The position numbers and the translations under genes were made by a program. A stretch of 64,000 nt of DNA from an uncultured Collinsella sp. (GTDB lineage Bacteria > Actinomycetota > Coriobacteriia > Coriobacteriales > Coriobacteriaceae): contig CABSNM010000001.1 in NCBI GenBank assembly GCA_902479065.1, forward strand, positions 124,001-188,000. Direction: 5' to 3'. The notes beneath the pieces were generated by a model, which searched no databases, was not told the origin of the DNA, and saw only the letters and a list, made by a program, of their open reading frames with translations. The first letter of the stretch is position 1. Every line of letters begins with the position of its first letter. Below are positions 27,284-36,027 of this stretch, piece after piece.

Positions 27284-27889
27284 CTACCCCGCCTCGCGCA
27301 TCCAGCGATCGAACGTCCCCACGCACACGCCCAGGCATTTTGCTGCCTGGCTGCGGGTAATATCGCCTGCCTCATAGCTATCGCGCACCAGCTCAAACTG
27401 AGGAGGGCACGGCTTGCGAGGTCGACCGAAACGAACCCCTCGCGCCCGCGCCGCTGCAATTCCCTCCGCCTGGCGCCGATGGATATTCTCGCGCTCCACC
27501 TGCGCCACGTAGCTCAGCAGTTGCAGCACAATATCGGCAATCAGGGTGTTGGTCACATCCGGCGCGCCGCTGGCCCTAGCGCGCGTGTCAAGCAATGGCA
27601 TGTCCAACACCACAATGGCAACCCCGAGCTCCTTGGTAATGCGTCGCCATTCCTCAAGAATCTCGGAGTAATTACGACCAAGTCGGTCGATAGAAAGCAC
27701 CACCAGCACGTCCCCGTCTCCCAGGACGTGCAACAGCTCGCGATAATGCGGTCGATCGAAGTCCTTGCCGCTCGCATGGTCGGCATAAATATTCGCTGAG
27801 CCCACGCCATAGGCGCCCAGCGCATCCAGCTGCCGATTCAGATTCTGATCGCGCGAACTCACCCGCGCATACCCGTACACCGTCGCCAT
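27284..27889 (-). CDS. Small serine recombinase (resolvase/invertase family)
   Basis: 201 residues from ATG 27889. The catalytic domain begins YGYARVSSRDQNLNRQLDAL (nucleophile Ser in RVSS), has the VLSIDRLGRN motif with Arg pair, and the long E helix ending in ERENIHRRQAEGIAAARARG. The C-terminal helix-turn-helix is RSQAAKCLGVCVGTFDRWMRE. It is full length for a Hin/Gin-type enzyme. No transposase or inverting segment is evident nearby; a family C-type palindrome lies 17 nt upstream of the start. Confidence 0.92.
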   Translation of the reverse strand: MATVYGYARVSSRDQNLNRQLDALGAYGVGSANIYADHASGKDFDRPHYRELLHVLGDGDVLVVLSIDRLGRNYSEILEEWRRITKELGVAIVVLDMPLLDTRARASGAPDVTNTLIADIVLQLLSYVAQVERENIHRRQAEGIAAARARGVRFGRPRKPCPPQFELVRDSYEAGDITRSQAAKCLGVCVGTFDRWMREAG

Positions 27890-27906
27890 CTCATCCCCGC
27901 TTTCTT

Positions 27907-27949
27907 GTAAACCTGCCAAAAGGGACAGGTTTATTTTGGTAGGTTTTAC
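27907..27949. repeat. Family C-related palindrome at recombinase 5' end
   Basis: AACCTGCCAAAA and TTTTGGTAGGTT flank the core GGGACAGGTTTA. A near-identical element is at 40113-40150. Confidence 0.75.
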
Positions 27950-28008
27950 CTCTCAAATAGCAGGTAAGCGGGCGGCCGAGCAGACGGCAAGGTAGCCACT
28001 ATTCAAAT

Positions 28009-28040
28009 GCGGAGGGCGGCCCCGAAAGACCGCCCTCCGC
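28009..28040 (-). terminator. Strong hairpin downstream of rnr
   Basis: GCGGAGGGCGG and CCGCCCTCCGC form an 11-bp GC-rich stem, 26 nt past the rnr stop. The trailing T-run is weak, so termination is likely but not certain. Confidence 0.6.
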
Positions 28041-28065
28041 TCTCTCGCCACGAGTCGGGATTTAG

Positions 28066-30201
28066 CTAATGGATAAGCTTAAAGTCCAAGTGCCCGCGCG
28101 TGGTATTGACGCGCGAGACCTCGACAATCACGCGCTGACCCAGTTCATAGTAAATCCCCGTGTCGGCGCCCGTCAGCGTAAGCGCATCCTCGTCGAACTC
28201 GAACCACTCGTTGCCCAGGCTCTTGATCGAAACCAAGCCTTCGACCTGCGTTAGGTCCAAGCGCACAAAGAGGCCCATGCTGCTAACCCACGAGACAGTT
28301 CCGGCATAGCGCTCGCCCAGACGGTCCTCATAGTACTGGGCAATCTTGATCTTTTGCGTCGCATGGCTGGCGGCATCTGCCGCGCGCTCGGCATCGCTGC
28401 ATGCGCGGCAGATCTGCGGCAGAATGCGCGGCAGCGACTCGCGCCCCTTGCCGATCAGCCGCGGCGTACGGACCAAGGCGTCCTTACCGCCGAGCTGTTC
28501 ATAGGCCAACTGCAGTTTGAGCACGCGGTGCACCACCAAATCGGGGTAGCGACGGATGGGACTCGTAAAGTGACAGTAGCACGGCGCGGCGAGCGCAAAG
28601 TGGCCCTCGTTGCGCGGCTTGTACAGCGCGCGCTGCATGCTGCGCAGAAGCAGCGTGTTAACGAGCGGTGCGTTGGCCGTACCGGCGGCAGCATCAACTG
28701 CAGCCTGCAGCTCATCGGGACTCCCCAGGGCAATACCAGCAGCACGGCGATCGTCGATGATGCCTAGCTGCGCCAGCGCAACGGCGGCACCGTGCAGGCT
28801 ATCGGGGCTCGGATCCTCATGCACGCGATAGCAGGCCTCGATATCACGGTCTGCCAGCCACTCTGCAACGCACTCGTTGGCGAGCAGCATGGCTTCCTCG
28901 ATAAGCGACGTGGCACACGAACGCTCACGCGCCACAATCTGCACGGGTACTCCGTCCTCATCCAACAGAGCACGAATCTCGGCCGTGTCAAAATCGACTG
29001 AGCCGCGGGCGCGACGAATACGACGGCGAAGTTCGGCGAGTTCGTTGGCGGCGACAAGGAAATCGCCGAGGTCGACGTTGTAGCCGCGGGCGACCTCCTC
29101 GCACGCAAGACCGCGCTCAAGCGCTTCCTCGCGCGAGGCCTCGGCAGCCGCAACATCCTCGGCCGCGCCCTCCAGCACCGAATACTCAACCGCACCGGCG
29201 CGCACCAGCAGCGCCTCGGCGCCGTCATAGTCCATACGCACACGCGAGCGAATCACGCTGGGGTACGGATCGTAATGCCGCACGCGACCCTGCGCATCGA
29301 GCTCGATATCGACGGTAAACGCAAGACGGTCCTCGTCAGGGCGAAGCGAGCACAGGTCACAGGACAGGCGTTCGGGCAGCATGGGAAGCACGCGATCGGC
29401 CAGATACACCGATGTCGTACGATGACGAGCCTCAAGATCGATATGCCCGTCCCAAGCCACATAGTGTGAAACGTCGGCGATATGCACACCCAGCTTGTAG
29501 CCACCCTCAGGCGTGCGCCCCAACGAAATGGCATCGTCAAAGTCGCGCGCGTCGACTGGGTCGATCGTGATGACAAAGCGGTCGCGCAGATCGCGGCGGA
29601 GCAGGTCCTTAAGCGCCGCGGACACATCGAGCGAAAGCCCCTCGGCCTCGTCCAGCGCGGCCCCAGGATAGCTATCGGTATAGCCGTAACGCGCCATCAC
29701 ATATTGAACGCCCAAATCGGGCGCGTCATCTCCGCCAATGCGGCGTTCGATCGTCACGGTGCCCGATTCCAGGCGCGTCGGGTAGGTCAAAATGCGCGCG
29801 ACAACGGCATCACCCGGGTGGACGCCCAGACGATCCGCCGAGGTATCCTCGGGCAGAATGAAGAAGTCGGCCTTCAGACGCGAATCGAGCGGCTCGATCA
29901 CACCGAGCGGACCGGCGGTCTGGTACGTACCCACCACGCTTATGGCTGCGCGCTCAACCACGCCTTCGATCACGGCGCGCCGCTCACCGTGCGGGCTGTT
30001 CTTAATGCTCACGGCAACGGTATCGCCATCCATGATCTCGCGCTTGCCACGGCCCATGACCTTGTAGTCGCCATTCTCGGTTATGACATAGGCACTGTGC
30101 TCATGGAGCTGCACGCGCCCGGTCAGGCTCGGACGGCGTTCGCTGCGCACCGGCCCGCGCTTATTGCGAGCTCCACGCTTATGCTTGTTATTGCGCCCCA
30201 T
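28066..30201 (-). CDS. rnr: Ribonuclease R
   Basis: 711 residues. The N-terminal ~30 residues are very basic (GRNNKHKRGARNKRGPVRSERR). Cold-shock-like domains follow, then the RNB exonuclease domain with the metal-binding aspartates in DPVDARDFDDAISLGR, and a C-terminal S1 domain (YAGTVSWVSSMGLFVRLDLTQVEGLVSI). It degrades structured RNA 3'-5' and works with SmpB/tmRNA. ATG 30201 has GGAGGC upstream. Confidence 0.95.
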   Translation of the reverse strand: MGRNNKHKRGARNKRGPVRSERRPSLTGRVQLHEHSAYVITENGDYKVMGRGKREIMDGDTVAVSIKNSPHGERRAVIEGVVERAAISVVGTYQTAGPLGVIEPLDSRLKADFFILPEDTSADRLGVHPGDAVVARILTYPTRLESGTVTIERRIGGDDAPDLGVQYVMARYGYTDSYPGAALDEAEGLSLDVSAALKDLLRRDLRDRFVITIDPVDARDFDDAISLGRTPEGGYKLGVHIADVSHYVAWDGHIDLEARHRTTSVYLADRVLPMLPERLSCDLCSLRPDEDRLAFTVDIELDAQGRVRHYDPYPSVIRSRVRMDYDGAEALLVRAGAVEYSVLEGAAEDVAAAEASREEALERGLACEEVARGYNVDLGDFLVAANELAELRRRIRRARGSVDFDTAEIRALLDEDGVPVQIVARERSCATSLIEEAMLLANECVAEWLADRDIEACYRVHEDPSPDSLHGAAVALAQLGIIDDRRAAGIALGSPDELQAAVDAAAGTANAPLVNTLLLRSMQRALYKPRNEGHFALAAPCYCHFTSPIRRYPDLVVHRVLKLQLAYEQLGGKDALVRTPRLIGKGRESLPRILPQICRACSDAERAADAASHATQKIKIAQYYEDRLGERYAGTVSWVSSMGLFVRLDLTQVEGLVSIKSLGNEWFEFDEDALTLTGADTGIYYELGQRVIVEVSRVNTTRGHLDFKLIH

Positions 30202-30278
30202 GGCGCCTCCTAACTATCGATTGCGAACTCCAAAGAGTCTACCCAAATGATTCGCTTTCCTGCCGTCCCCTAGGGATC

Positions 30279-30312
30279 AAAAAACGGGCCGCCCCATAAG
30301 AGACGACCCGTT
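30279..30312 (-). terminator. Intrinsic terminator of ftsEX
   Basis: Minus-strand AACGGGTCG...CGGCCCGTTTTTTG: a stem followed by a T-run, 25 nt past the ftsX stop. Confidence 0.85.
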
Positions 30313-30336
30313 GGAAGGGGTGAGTTCCAGGCATGC

Positions 30337-31257
30337 CTACACGCGCAGGTAGCGGCGCATGGCGATGGCAGAACCAAAGAGACCGATAATCACGCCGACC
30401 AGAATCAGCGCGGCGTAGGTCACCAGGTAGTACTGCATCGGCAGCGCAAACGACATCCAGCCGATGCTCTCCTGCAGACGCGGAACCATCAGGTTACGCA
30501 GCAGCTCCAGCACGCCGATGGAAAGCAGCGAGCCCAAAATGGCCTGCAGCACGCCCTCGGTAATGAACGGCCCGCGAATGAAGCCGTTGCTTGCGCCCAC
30601 CAGACGCATGATCGCGATCTCACGACGACGCGCCGTAATGGACAGGCGAATCGTGTTGTTGATGAAAATGAACGCGATAAAGGTCAGCAGGCCGACGAGC
30701 ACCACAGCGGCGATACGGATGTAGTTCGTCACCTGGAACAGGCGGCTCACTTCCTCCTGGCCGTACAGAACGCTCGCGTTGACGTCGCCGTCGTCCGCGA
30801 TCTTCTGGAAGTCGGCGTTCTTCTTGAGCTTCTGGGCCGTGCTCTCGACCATGGACGGATCGTCCATCTCGATGGCAAACGAAGCCGGCAGCGGGTTCTG
30901 ACCGTCGAGCGCGCTCATGGTAGCGTCGGCGTTGCCCGACATCTTGCTCGTGTACTCGGCCAGCGCGTCGTCCTTGTCCTTGTACGTCACGGACTTGACG
31001 TTGCTCCACGTCTTGAGCTCGGCCTCAAAGGCCTGAACATCTGCCTGGTCGGCGTCATCGCTAATAAAGGCGTTGATGACGACCTGATCCTCGACGGTGC
31101 CGATCACGGAGTTCAGCATCGCGGAACCCATAATGAACAGGCCGATGATAAACAGCGAAAGGAAAATCGTGATGACGGCGCCGAGCGAGGTGGTCCAGTT
31201 ACGGAAGAAGTGGCTGATTGCCTCTTTGAAGGAGTAGCCCACGTTAGTTGGTGCCAT
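30337..31257 (-). CDS. ftsX: Cell division ABC-like permease FtsX
   Basis: 306 residues with the FtsX topology: TM1 (LGAVITIFLSLFIIGLFIMG, ~25-50), a large extracellular loop, then three TMs near the C-terminus. The motif TARRREIAIMRLVGASNGFIRGPF is the classic FtsX/permease coupling segment. With FtsE it controls peptidoglycan hydrolases at the septum. It overlaps ftsE by 14 nt, indicating coupled translation. Confidence 0.94.
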   Translation of the reverse strand: MAPTNVGYSFKEAISHFFRNWTTSLGAVITIFLSLFIIGLFIMGSAMLNSVIGTVEDQVVINAFISDDADQADVQAFEAELKTWSNVKSVTYKDKDDALAEYTSKMSGNADATMSALDGQNPLPASFAIEMDDPSMVESTAQKLKKNADFQKIADDGDVNASVLYGQEEVSRLFQVTNYIRIAAVVLVGLLTFIAFIFINNTIRLSITARRREIAIMRLVGASNGFIRGPFITEGVLQAILGSLLSIGVLELLRNLMVPRLQESIGWMSFALPMQYYLVTYAALILVGVIIGLFGSAIAMRRYLRV

Positions 31258-32464
31258 AGTTGCCGTAACCTCCCCTCTCCTGGTCGCGGATAACGTGGCC
31301 GCCCTCGAGGGCGATCACGCGACGGTGCATGCTATCGACCATCTCGCGGTCGTGCGTGGCGACGATCACGGTGGTGCCGGTGCGGTTAATACGCTCGAGC
31401 AGCTTCATGATGCCCAGCGAGATCGCCGGGTCGAGGTTACCCGTGGGCTCGTCGCAGATCAGCAGCGGCGGGCGGTTGACCATAGCGCGGGCGACGGCAA
31501 CGCGCTGCTGCTCGCCACCGGAAAGCTGGTCGGGCAGGGAGTCCATCTGATCGGCCAGACCGACCAGACGCAGCACCTCGGGTACCTGGCTGCGAATGAC
31601 GCCCTTGGGCTTGCCGATGCACTGCAGGGCAAACGCCACGTTTTCGTAGGCGGTTTTTTGCGGCAGAAGCTTAAAGTCCTGGAACACGGCGCCAATCTGG
31701 CGGCGCAGGAACGGAACCTTGCGGTTCTTGATCTTCATGAGGTCCTGACCGGCAACCAGGATGCGGCCGCTCGTCGGCTTGACGTCGCGGTTGAGCGTCG
31801 ACAGCAGCGTGGTCTTACCCGAGCCGGAGTGACCGACCAAGAAGACAAACTCGCCCGGATAGATCTCGATGTTGATGTCGTCGAGCGCGGGCTTGTTGGG
31901 CTGCGCCGGGTAGATCTTGGTGACGTGCTCCATGAGGATGACGGGCTCGACACCGGCCTGCTTGGCCATCTTCTTGCGGCTGGCCTGCGGATCGATGGGC
32001 GCGAACACCGACGTAAAATCGGGGTTGTTGAGCGCGTTATCGAGCCTTGCGACCTCGGCGGCCTGATCGCTCTCGACCACCGGGGCAGCAGGCTGCGTGG
32101 GGTCGGGAATAGCGGCAAAGAGACCGGACTGCGCAGGCTGAGGAGCCGGCGTCGCAGGGGCCATGGGGTCGGGAATGCCGACCATGGTAGGCTGCGGCGT
32201 GGCGGCGCCAGCCTGAGGTTGCTCCACGCGAGCGGTCACGGCCTGAACGGGCTCAAAACCCGCCGTGCCGGAAAGCGCGACATCGCTGGTGGGATTGTAG
32301 GCAAAGGGATCGGATGCCGGCTGTGCCTGATCTGCCGGCTGAGCGGGGGCCTGAGCAACAGGCTGGCCCTCTGAATCCGGAGTGGCGAAACGACTGCCCT
32401 GGACGCCTGCCTGCGTCTTGGGGGCATCATCGCCCGCACCGGAGGTACGGAAGTGGTTACCCAC
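31244..32464 (-). CDS. ftsE: Cell division ATPase FtsE with long N-terminal extension
   Basis: 406 residues from GTG 32464 (AAGGAG five nt upstream). The last ~235 residues are a complete FtsE ATPase: Walker A GHSGSGKTTLL, Q-loop GAVFQDFKLLP, signature LSGGEQQRVAVARAM, Walker B LLICDEPTGNLD. About 165 residues at the N-terminus are an added Pro/Ala/Gln-rich, probably disordered segment (repeated PQPTM, PAPQPAQ types). Ordinary FtsE is ~230 residues. No internal start before the ATPase has a good ribosome site, so the extension is probably translated. Confidence 0.93.
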   Translation of the reverse strand: MGNHFRTSGAGDDAPKTQAGVQGSRFATPDSEGQPVAQAPAQPADQAQPASDPFAYNPTSDVALSGTAGFEPVQAVTARVEQPQAGAATPQPTMVGIPDPMAPATPAPQPAQSGLFAAIPDPTQPAAPVVESDQAAEVARLDNALNNPDFTSVFAPIDPQASRKKMAKQAGVEPVILMEHVTKIYPAQPNKPALDDINIEIYPGEFVFLVGHSGSGKTTLLSTLNRDVKPTSGRILVAGQDLMKIKNRKVPFLRRQIGAVFQDFKLLPQKTAYENVAFALQCIGKPKGVIRSQVPEVLRLVGLADQMDSLPDQLSGGEQQRVAVARAMVNRPPLLICDEPTGNLDPAISLGIMKLLERINRTGTTVIVATHDREMVDSMHRRVIALEGGHVIRDQERGGYGNYGTN

Positions 32465-32568
32465 TGGTGCTCCTTATCGTCGTGCGTTTAAACTACATGA
32501 GCGCTTAGTATTTTAGCAGCATTAGCTTTGCTGCACATAAGAAGCATGGCGTGCTTAGGGATCCCGTC

Positions 32569-32690
32569 GGCCGGGCACAGGGTTACTCTCCAAATCGTCC
32601 TCGGACATGTCGGAGCCCCGCTGCGCGCTTCGCGCGGCGGGGGCTCCTCCGTCCTGCGGAAAGATTTGGAGAGTAACCCTGTGCCCGGCC
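32569..32690. repeat. 122-nt near-perfect hairpin element (G)
   Basis: The outer arms GGCCGGGCACAGGGTTACTC... and ...GAGTAACCCTGTGCCCGGCC pair perfectly over 28 bp (32569-32596 with 32663-32690). A 15-nt internal loop on each side follows, then an inner stem GGAGCCCCGC/GCGGGGGCTCC capped by GCGC-ttc-GCGC. No coding potential. It lies in the 525-nt gap between ftsE and the transketolase genes; the rest of this gap, apart from B3 and a terminator, shows nothing recognisable. Confidence 0.85.
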
Positions 32691-32819
32691 TGCGGTAACT
32701 AAGGGGTCGCCGCGTTTTACTTGGGGTGCTGTATATACAAAGTTGGAAGGGTCTGAATTGCGCTTTGTCGATATATGCCCTTTTCCCTAATGGGACCGTG
32801 CTTGAGGGGCGTCTTCATA

Positions 32820-32886
32820 AGTTGCGGTGAAATAGGGACTGTTTTACCAGTTAAAAGGTCTAATCAGTCCTTATTTCACCGCAACT
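32820..32886. repeat. Family B 67-nt hairpin (B3)
   Basis: Arms AGTTGCGGTGAAATAGGGAC and GTCCTTATTTCACCGCAACT around a 27-nt centre, again exactly 67 nt. Confidence 0.9.
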
Positions 32887-32890
32887 GAAA

Positions 32891-32919
32891 CAGGGGCGCT
32901 CTCCAAGAGAGCGCCCCTG
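32891..32919 (-). terminator. Terminator hairpin of the transketolase operon
   Basis: AGGGGCGCTCTC and GAGAGCGCCCCT form a 12-bp stem with a 3-nt loop; on the minus strand GTTTC follows. Confidence 0.7.
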
Positions 32920-32989
32920 CCGGGTTTCCATAGTACTGGCGAAACAGTTTTGTAGTTCTGGCGAAGCAGTCCTTGAGATCCGCCTTGCC

Positions 32990-33931
32990 TTATGCCAAGA
33001 ACTCCTTGGTGGTCGCCACGATGTTGGCGGCGTCCAGGCCGTACTTGTGCAGGAGCTCGGCACCCGGGCCAGACTCACCGAAGGTGTCGTTGACGCCGAT
33101 CTTCTTGAGCGGCGTCGGGCACTGCTCGCACAGGACGTCGGCAACGGCGCTGCCCAGGCCACCGATCACAGAGTGCTCCTCGACGGTCACGACGTGGCCG
33201 GTCTTGGTGGCGCTCTTGACGATCAGGTCGGCGTCGATGGGCTTGATGGTGTGCATGTTGATGACCTCGGCGTCGATGCCCTCGGCAGCGAGCCGCTCGG
33301 CGGCCTCGAGAGCCTCGCCGACCATCAGGCCGCAGGCGATGATGGTCACATCGGCGCCCTCGCGCATGACAATGCCCTTACCCAACTCGAACTTGTAGGT
33401 CTCGGGATCGTTGATAACCGGCGAGGCCAGACGGGCAAAGCGCATGTACACCGGACCGTCGCACTCGTAGGCGGCGCGCGTTACGGCGCGGGCCTCGACG
33501 TCGTCGGCAGGAACGATCACAGTCATGCCGGGGATGACGCGCATGAGGGCAATATCCTCGCAGCACTGGTGCGTGGCGCCATCCTCGCCCACCGAGATAC
33601 CGGCATGCGTGGCACCGATCTTAACGTTGAGGTGCGGGTAGCCGATGGAGTTGCGGACCTGCTCAAAGGCGCGACCGGCAGCGAACATGGCAAAGGTGCT
33701 CGCGAAGGCAACGCGGCCGGTGGTCGCGATACCGGCGGCGACGCCCATCAGGTTGCTCTCGGCAATGCCCACATCGAAGAAGCGGTCGGGGCAGGCTGCC
33801 TTGAACTTGCCGGTCTGCGTGGCGGCAGCCAGGTCGGCGTCGAGGACCACAAAGTCATCGTGCTCGTTGGCGAGCTCGACGAGGGCCTCGCCGTAGCTTA
33901 CGCGCGTGGCGATTTTCTTGACGTCTGCCAT
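32990..33931 (-). CDS. Transketolase, C-terminal subunit
   Basis: 313 residues from ATG 33931 after GAGAGGAG. It contains the pyrimidine-binding and C-terminal transketolase domains: DADLAAATQTGKF, FDVGIAESNLMGVAAGIA (conserved Glu), HAGISVGEDGATHQ, and VVTVEEHSVIGGLGSAV. It completes the thiamine-diphosphate enzyme with the N-terminal subunit encoded one base upstream. Transketolase moves two-carbon units in the pentose phosphate pathway. Split subunits are normal in many anaerobes. Confidence 0.93.
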   Translation of the reverse strand: MADVKKIATRVSYGEALVELANEHDDFVVLDADLAAATQTGKFKAACPDRFFDVGIAESNLMGVAAGIATTGRVAFASTFAMFAAGRAFEQVRNSIGYPHLNVKIGATHAGISVGEDGATHQCCEDIALMRVIPGMTVIVPADDVEARAVTRAAYECDGPVYMRFARLASPVINDPETYKFELGKGIVMREGADVTIIACGLMVGEALEAAERLAAEGIDAEVINMHTIKPIDADLIVKSATKTGHVVTVEEHSVIGGLGSAVADVLCEQCPTPLKKIGVNDTFGESGPGAELLHKYGLDAANIVATTKEFLA

Positions 33932-33932
33932 C

Positions 33933-34763
33933 CTAGAGCTCCTCTCCGGCGGCCGTGAGCTCTGCCATGGCCTGCTCAAACTGTTCATCGTTGGGGGCCT
34001 TACCGTGCCAACCCACCTGGTTCTCCATAAAGGAAACGCCCTTGCCCTTCATGGTCTCGGCGATAATGGCGGTCGGCTGGCCCTTGGTAGCGCGAGCCTC
34101 GGCAAAGGCGGCGCGGATCTGGTCGAAGTCGTTGCCGTCGGCGAGCTCCACCACGTGGAACTTAAAGGCGCGGAACTTGTCGGCGAGCGGCATGGGGTCG
34201 TTGACCTCCTCGACGGGGCCGTCGATCTGCAGGCCGTTGTGGTCGACGATCACGCAGAGGTTATCGAGCTGCTGGTTGCCGGCAAACATGGCGGCCTCCC
34301 AGACCTGGCCCTCCTCGCTCTCGCCATCGCCCAGCAGGGCGTACGTGCGGTAAGTATCACCCCAGTGCTTGGCGGCAACCGCCATGCCCACGGCGGCGGA
34401 GATGCCCTGGCCCAGCGAGCCGGTGGACATATCGACGCCCGGGGTGTCGTTCATGTTGGGATGGCCCTGCAGGTGGCTGCCGATATGACGCAGCGTCTCG
34501 AGGTCCTCCTTGGGGAAGAACCCGCGCTCGGCGAGCACGGCGTACAGACCCGGAGCACAGTGGCCCTTGGAGAGCACAAAGCGATCGCGGTCGGCCTTGC
34601 GGGGATCGGCCGGGTCGACGTTCATTTCCTCAAAGTACAGATAGGTCATGATGTCGGCAGCGCCGAGCGAACCGCCCGGATGGCCGGACTTGGCAGCGTG
34701 CACTCCGGTGACGATGCCCTTCCTTACCTCGTTGGCAACCTTTTTGAGCTCTTCGTCGCTCAT
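33933..34763 (-). CDS. Transketolase, N-terminal subunit
   Basis: 276 residues. The thiamine-diphosphate site is visible as GDGESEEGQVWEAAMFAGNQQLDNLCVIVDHNG (GDG then N), with SGHPGGSLGAADI and SKGHCAPGLYAVLA upstream. The stop codon is one base from the start of the C-terminal subunit, showing an operon. The start has AAAGGAAGG upstream. Confidence 0.94.
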   Translation of the reverse strand: MSDEELKKVANEVRKGIVTGVHAAKSGHPGGSLGAADIMTYLYFEEMNVDPADPRKADRDRFVLSKGHCAPGLYAVLAERGFFPKEDLETLRHIGSHLQGHPNMNDTPGVDMSTGSLGQGISAAVGMAVAAKHWGDTYRTYALLGDGESEEGQVWEAAMFAGNQQLDNLCVIVDHNGLQIDGPVEEVNDPMPLADKFRAFKFHVVELADGNDFDQIRAAFAEARATKGQPTAIIAETMKGKGVSFMENQVGWHGKAPNDEQFEQAMAELTAAGEEL

Positions 34764-34971
34764 TGTGCCTTCCTTTCATCCTCATTAGACAAAATGCGCA
34801 CGGCACGGAAAGGTAGTCCCAACACAGCCGCAATGCACGTACGTCATTCATTATGCTGGAAACTGATGGCTTTACCAGAGTTTTTATCATTATTTGAACA
34901 ATTTAGCAGGCAGAACCGCTGATGAAACGGTTTATCAATGTGAACGTCTTTTGGATGGAACGCGGTCGACC

Positions 34972-35862
34972 CTACGCGCTAATGTCCTTGAATCCCTCGC
35001 CGAAGGCTTCCGTAACGTCAGCGACCGTCACGATGGCATGAGGATCGCGCTCGCGCACGATCGTCTTGAGGGTATTGAGCTCTCGACGGCTCACGATGAC
35101 CATAACCACTGGCTTCTCGGCACCCGAATACATGCCAGTCGCCTTAAACTTGGTACAACCACGACCCAGGCCATACATGATATCGGCAGCGATATCAGGA
35201 AACTTGTCCGAGATGATGAGTACCATACGGCGTTTGTTGCCACCATCGACCACGGCATCGATCACGTAGCCGCTAATGACCATCGAAAGGCCTGCATACA
35301 GTGCGTTTTCGATTGAAAAGACCGGAGCCGATAGCGCGCATACGGCAACATCGATCGCCATGACGGTCGAGCCCACCGGCAGCGAGGTGTTACGCGAGAT
35401 GATTTGGCCAATCGTGTCCGAGCCGCCGGTGTTGGCGCCGGCGCGCAACACCATGCCGTAACCGATGCCCGTAATAATGCCGCCCCACATGGCAGGGAGC
35501 ATCAGGTCCGCATCCGCCAGAGGTGCTACAAACGGGGCGAACAGATCGGTAAAGAAGCCCAGCAGCACAAAGCCCGTCGCGGTCTGCACCACGTAGAACA
35601 TGCCGCCCTCGCGCATAACGACCAACAACAGCAAGGCGTTCATCACGATCGTCTGAATACCAACGGGAAGCGATAGGCCGCGCGCCGCGCCGACCGCCTG
35701 GATAATGGTGGCAAGGCCCGTAACGCCACCGGCGGCAAGACCGTTGGGAATCAAAAACAAGTCGGTCGCGATGGCGGCCAAGGCACACCCCAACATGATC
35801 TGGGGCAGGTCGTGAAAGAAGTTCATCGAAAGAATGCGCTTGATGTCCAGACGATATGCCAT
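34972..35862 (-). CDS. YitT-family membrane protein (DUF161 plus DUF2179)
   Basis: 296 residues from ATG 35862, four nt after GGGAGG. Five or more hydrophobic helices contain the family motif PNGLAAGGVTGLATI and ANTGGSDTIGQII. The C-terminal ~80 residues are the soluble DUF2179 domain (RMVLIISDKFPDIAADIMYGLGRGCTKFKATGMYSG). Function of the family is not established; a transporter is likely. Confidence 0.88.
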   Translation of the reverse strand: MAYRLDIKRILSMNFFHDLPQIMLGCALAAIATDLFLIPNGLAAGGVTGLATIIQAVGAARGLSLPVGIQTIVMNALLLLVVMREGGMFYVVQTATGFVLLGFFTDLFAPFVAPLADADLMLPAMWGGIITGIGYGMVLRAGANTGGSDTIGQIISRNTSLPVGSTVMAIDVAVCALSAPVFSIENALYAGLSMVISGYVIDAVVDGGNKRRMVLIISDKFPDIAADIMYGLGRGCTKFKATGMYSGAEKPVVMVIVSRRELNTLKTIVRERDPHAIVTVADVTEAFGEGFKDISA

Positions 35863-35874
35863 GCTGCCTCCCTC

Positions 35875-35903
35875 AAAAAAGCGCACCCCATCGGATGCGC
35901 TTT
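35875..35903 (-). terminator. Intrinsic terminator of secA-prfB
   Basis: Minus-strand AAAGCGCA...TGCGCTTTTTTG. It lies between prfB and the yitT-like gene and ends about 125 nt past the prfB stop. Confidence 0.8.
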
Positions 35904-36027
35904 GAACTTCTTCTTGTATTCGATTCTACCGATTCGCCGGACAAAAACCACCCCTGCGCAGGGTTTATTCTGGATACAAACCCGTCCAACCGTTGGGCTT
36001 GGCATCGGCTTGAAGCCGCCCGATGTT

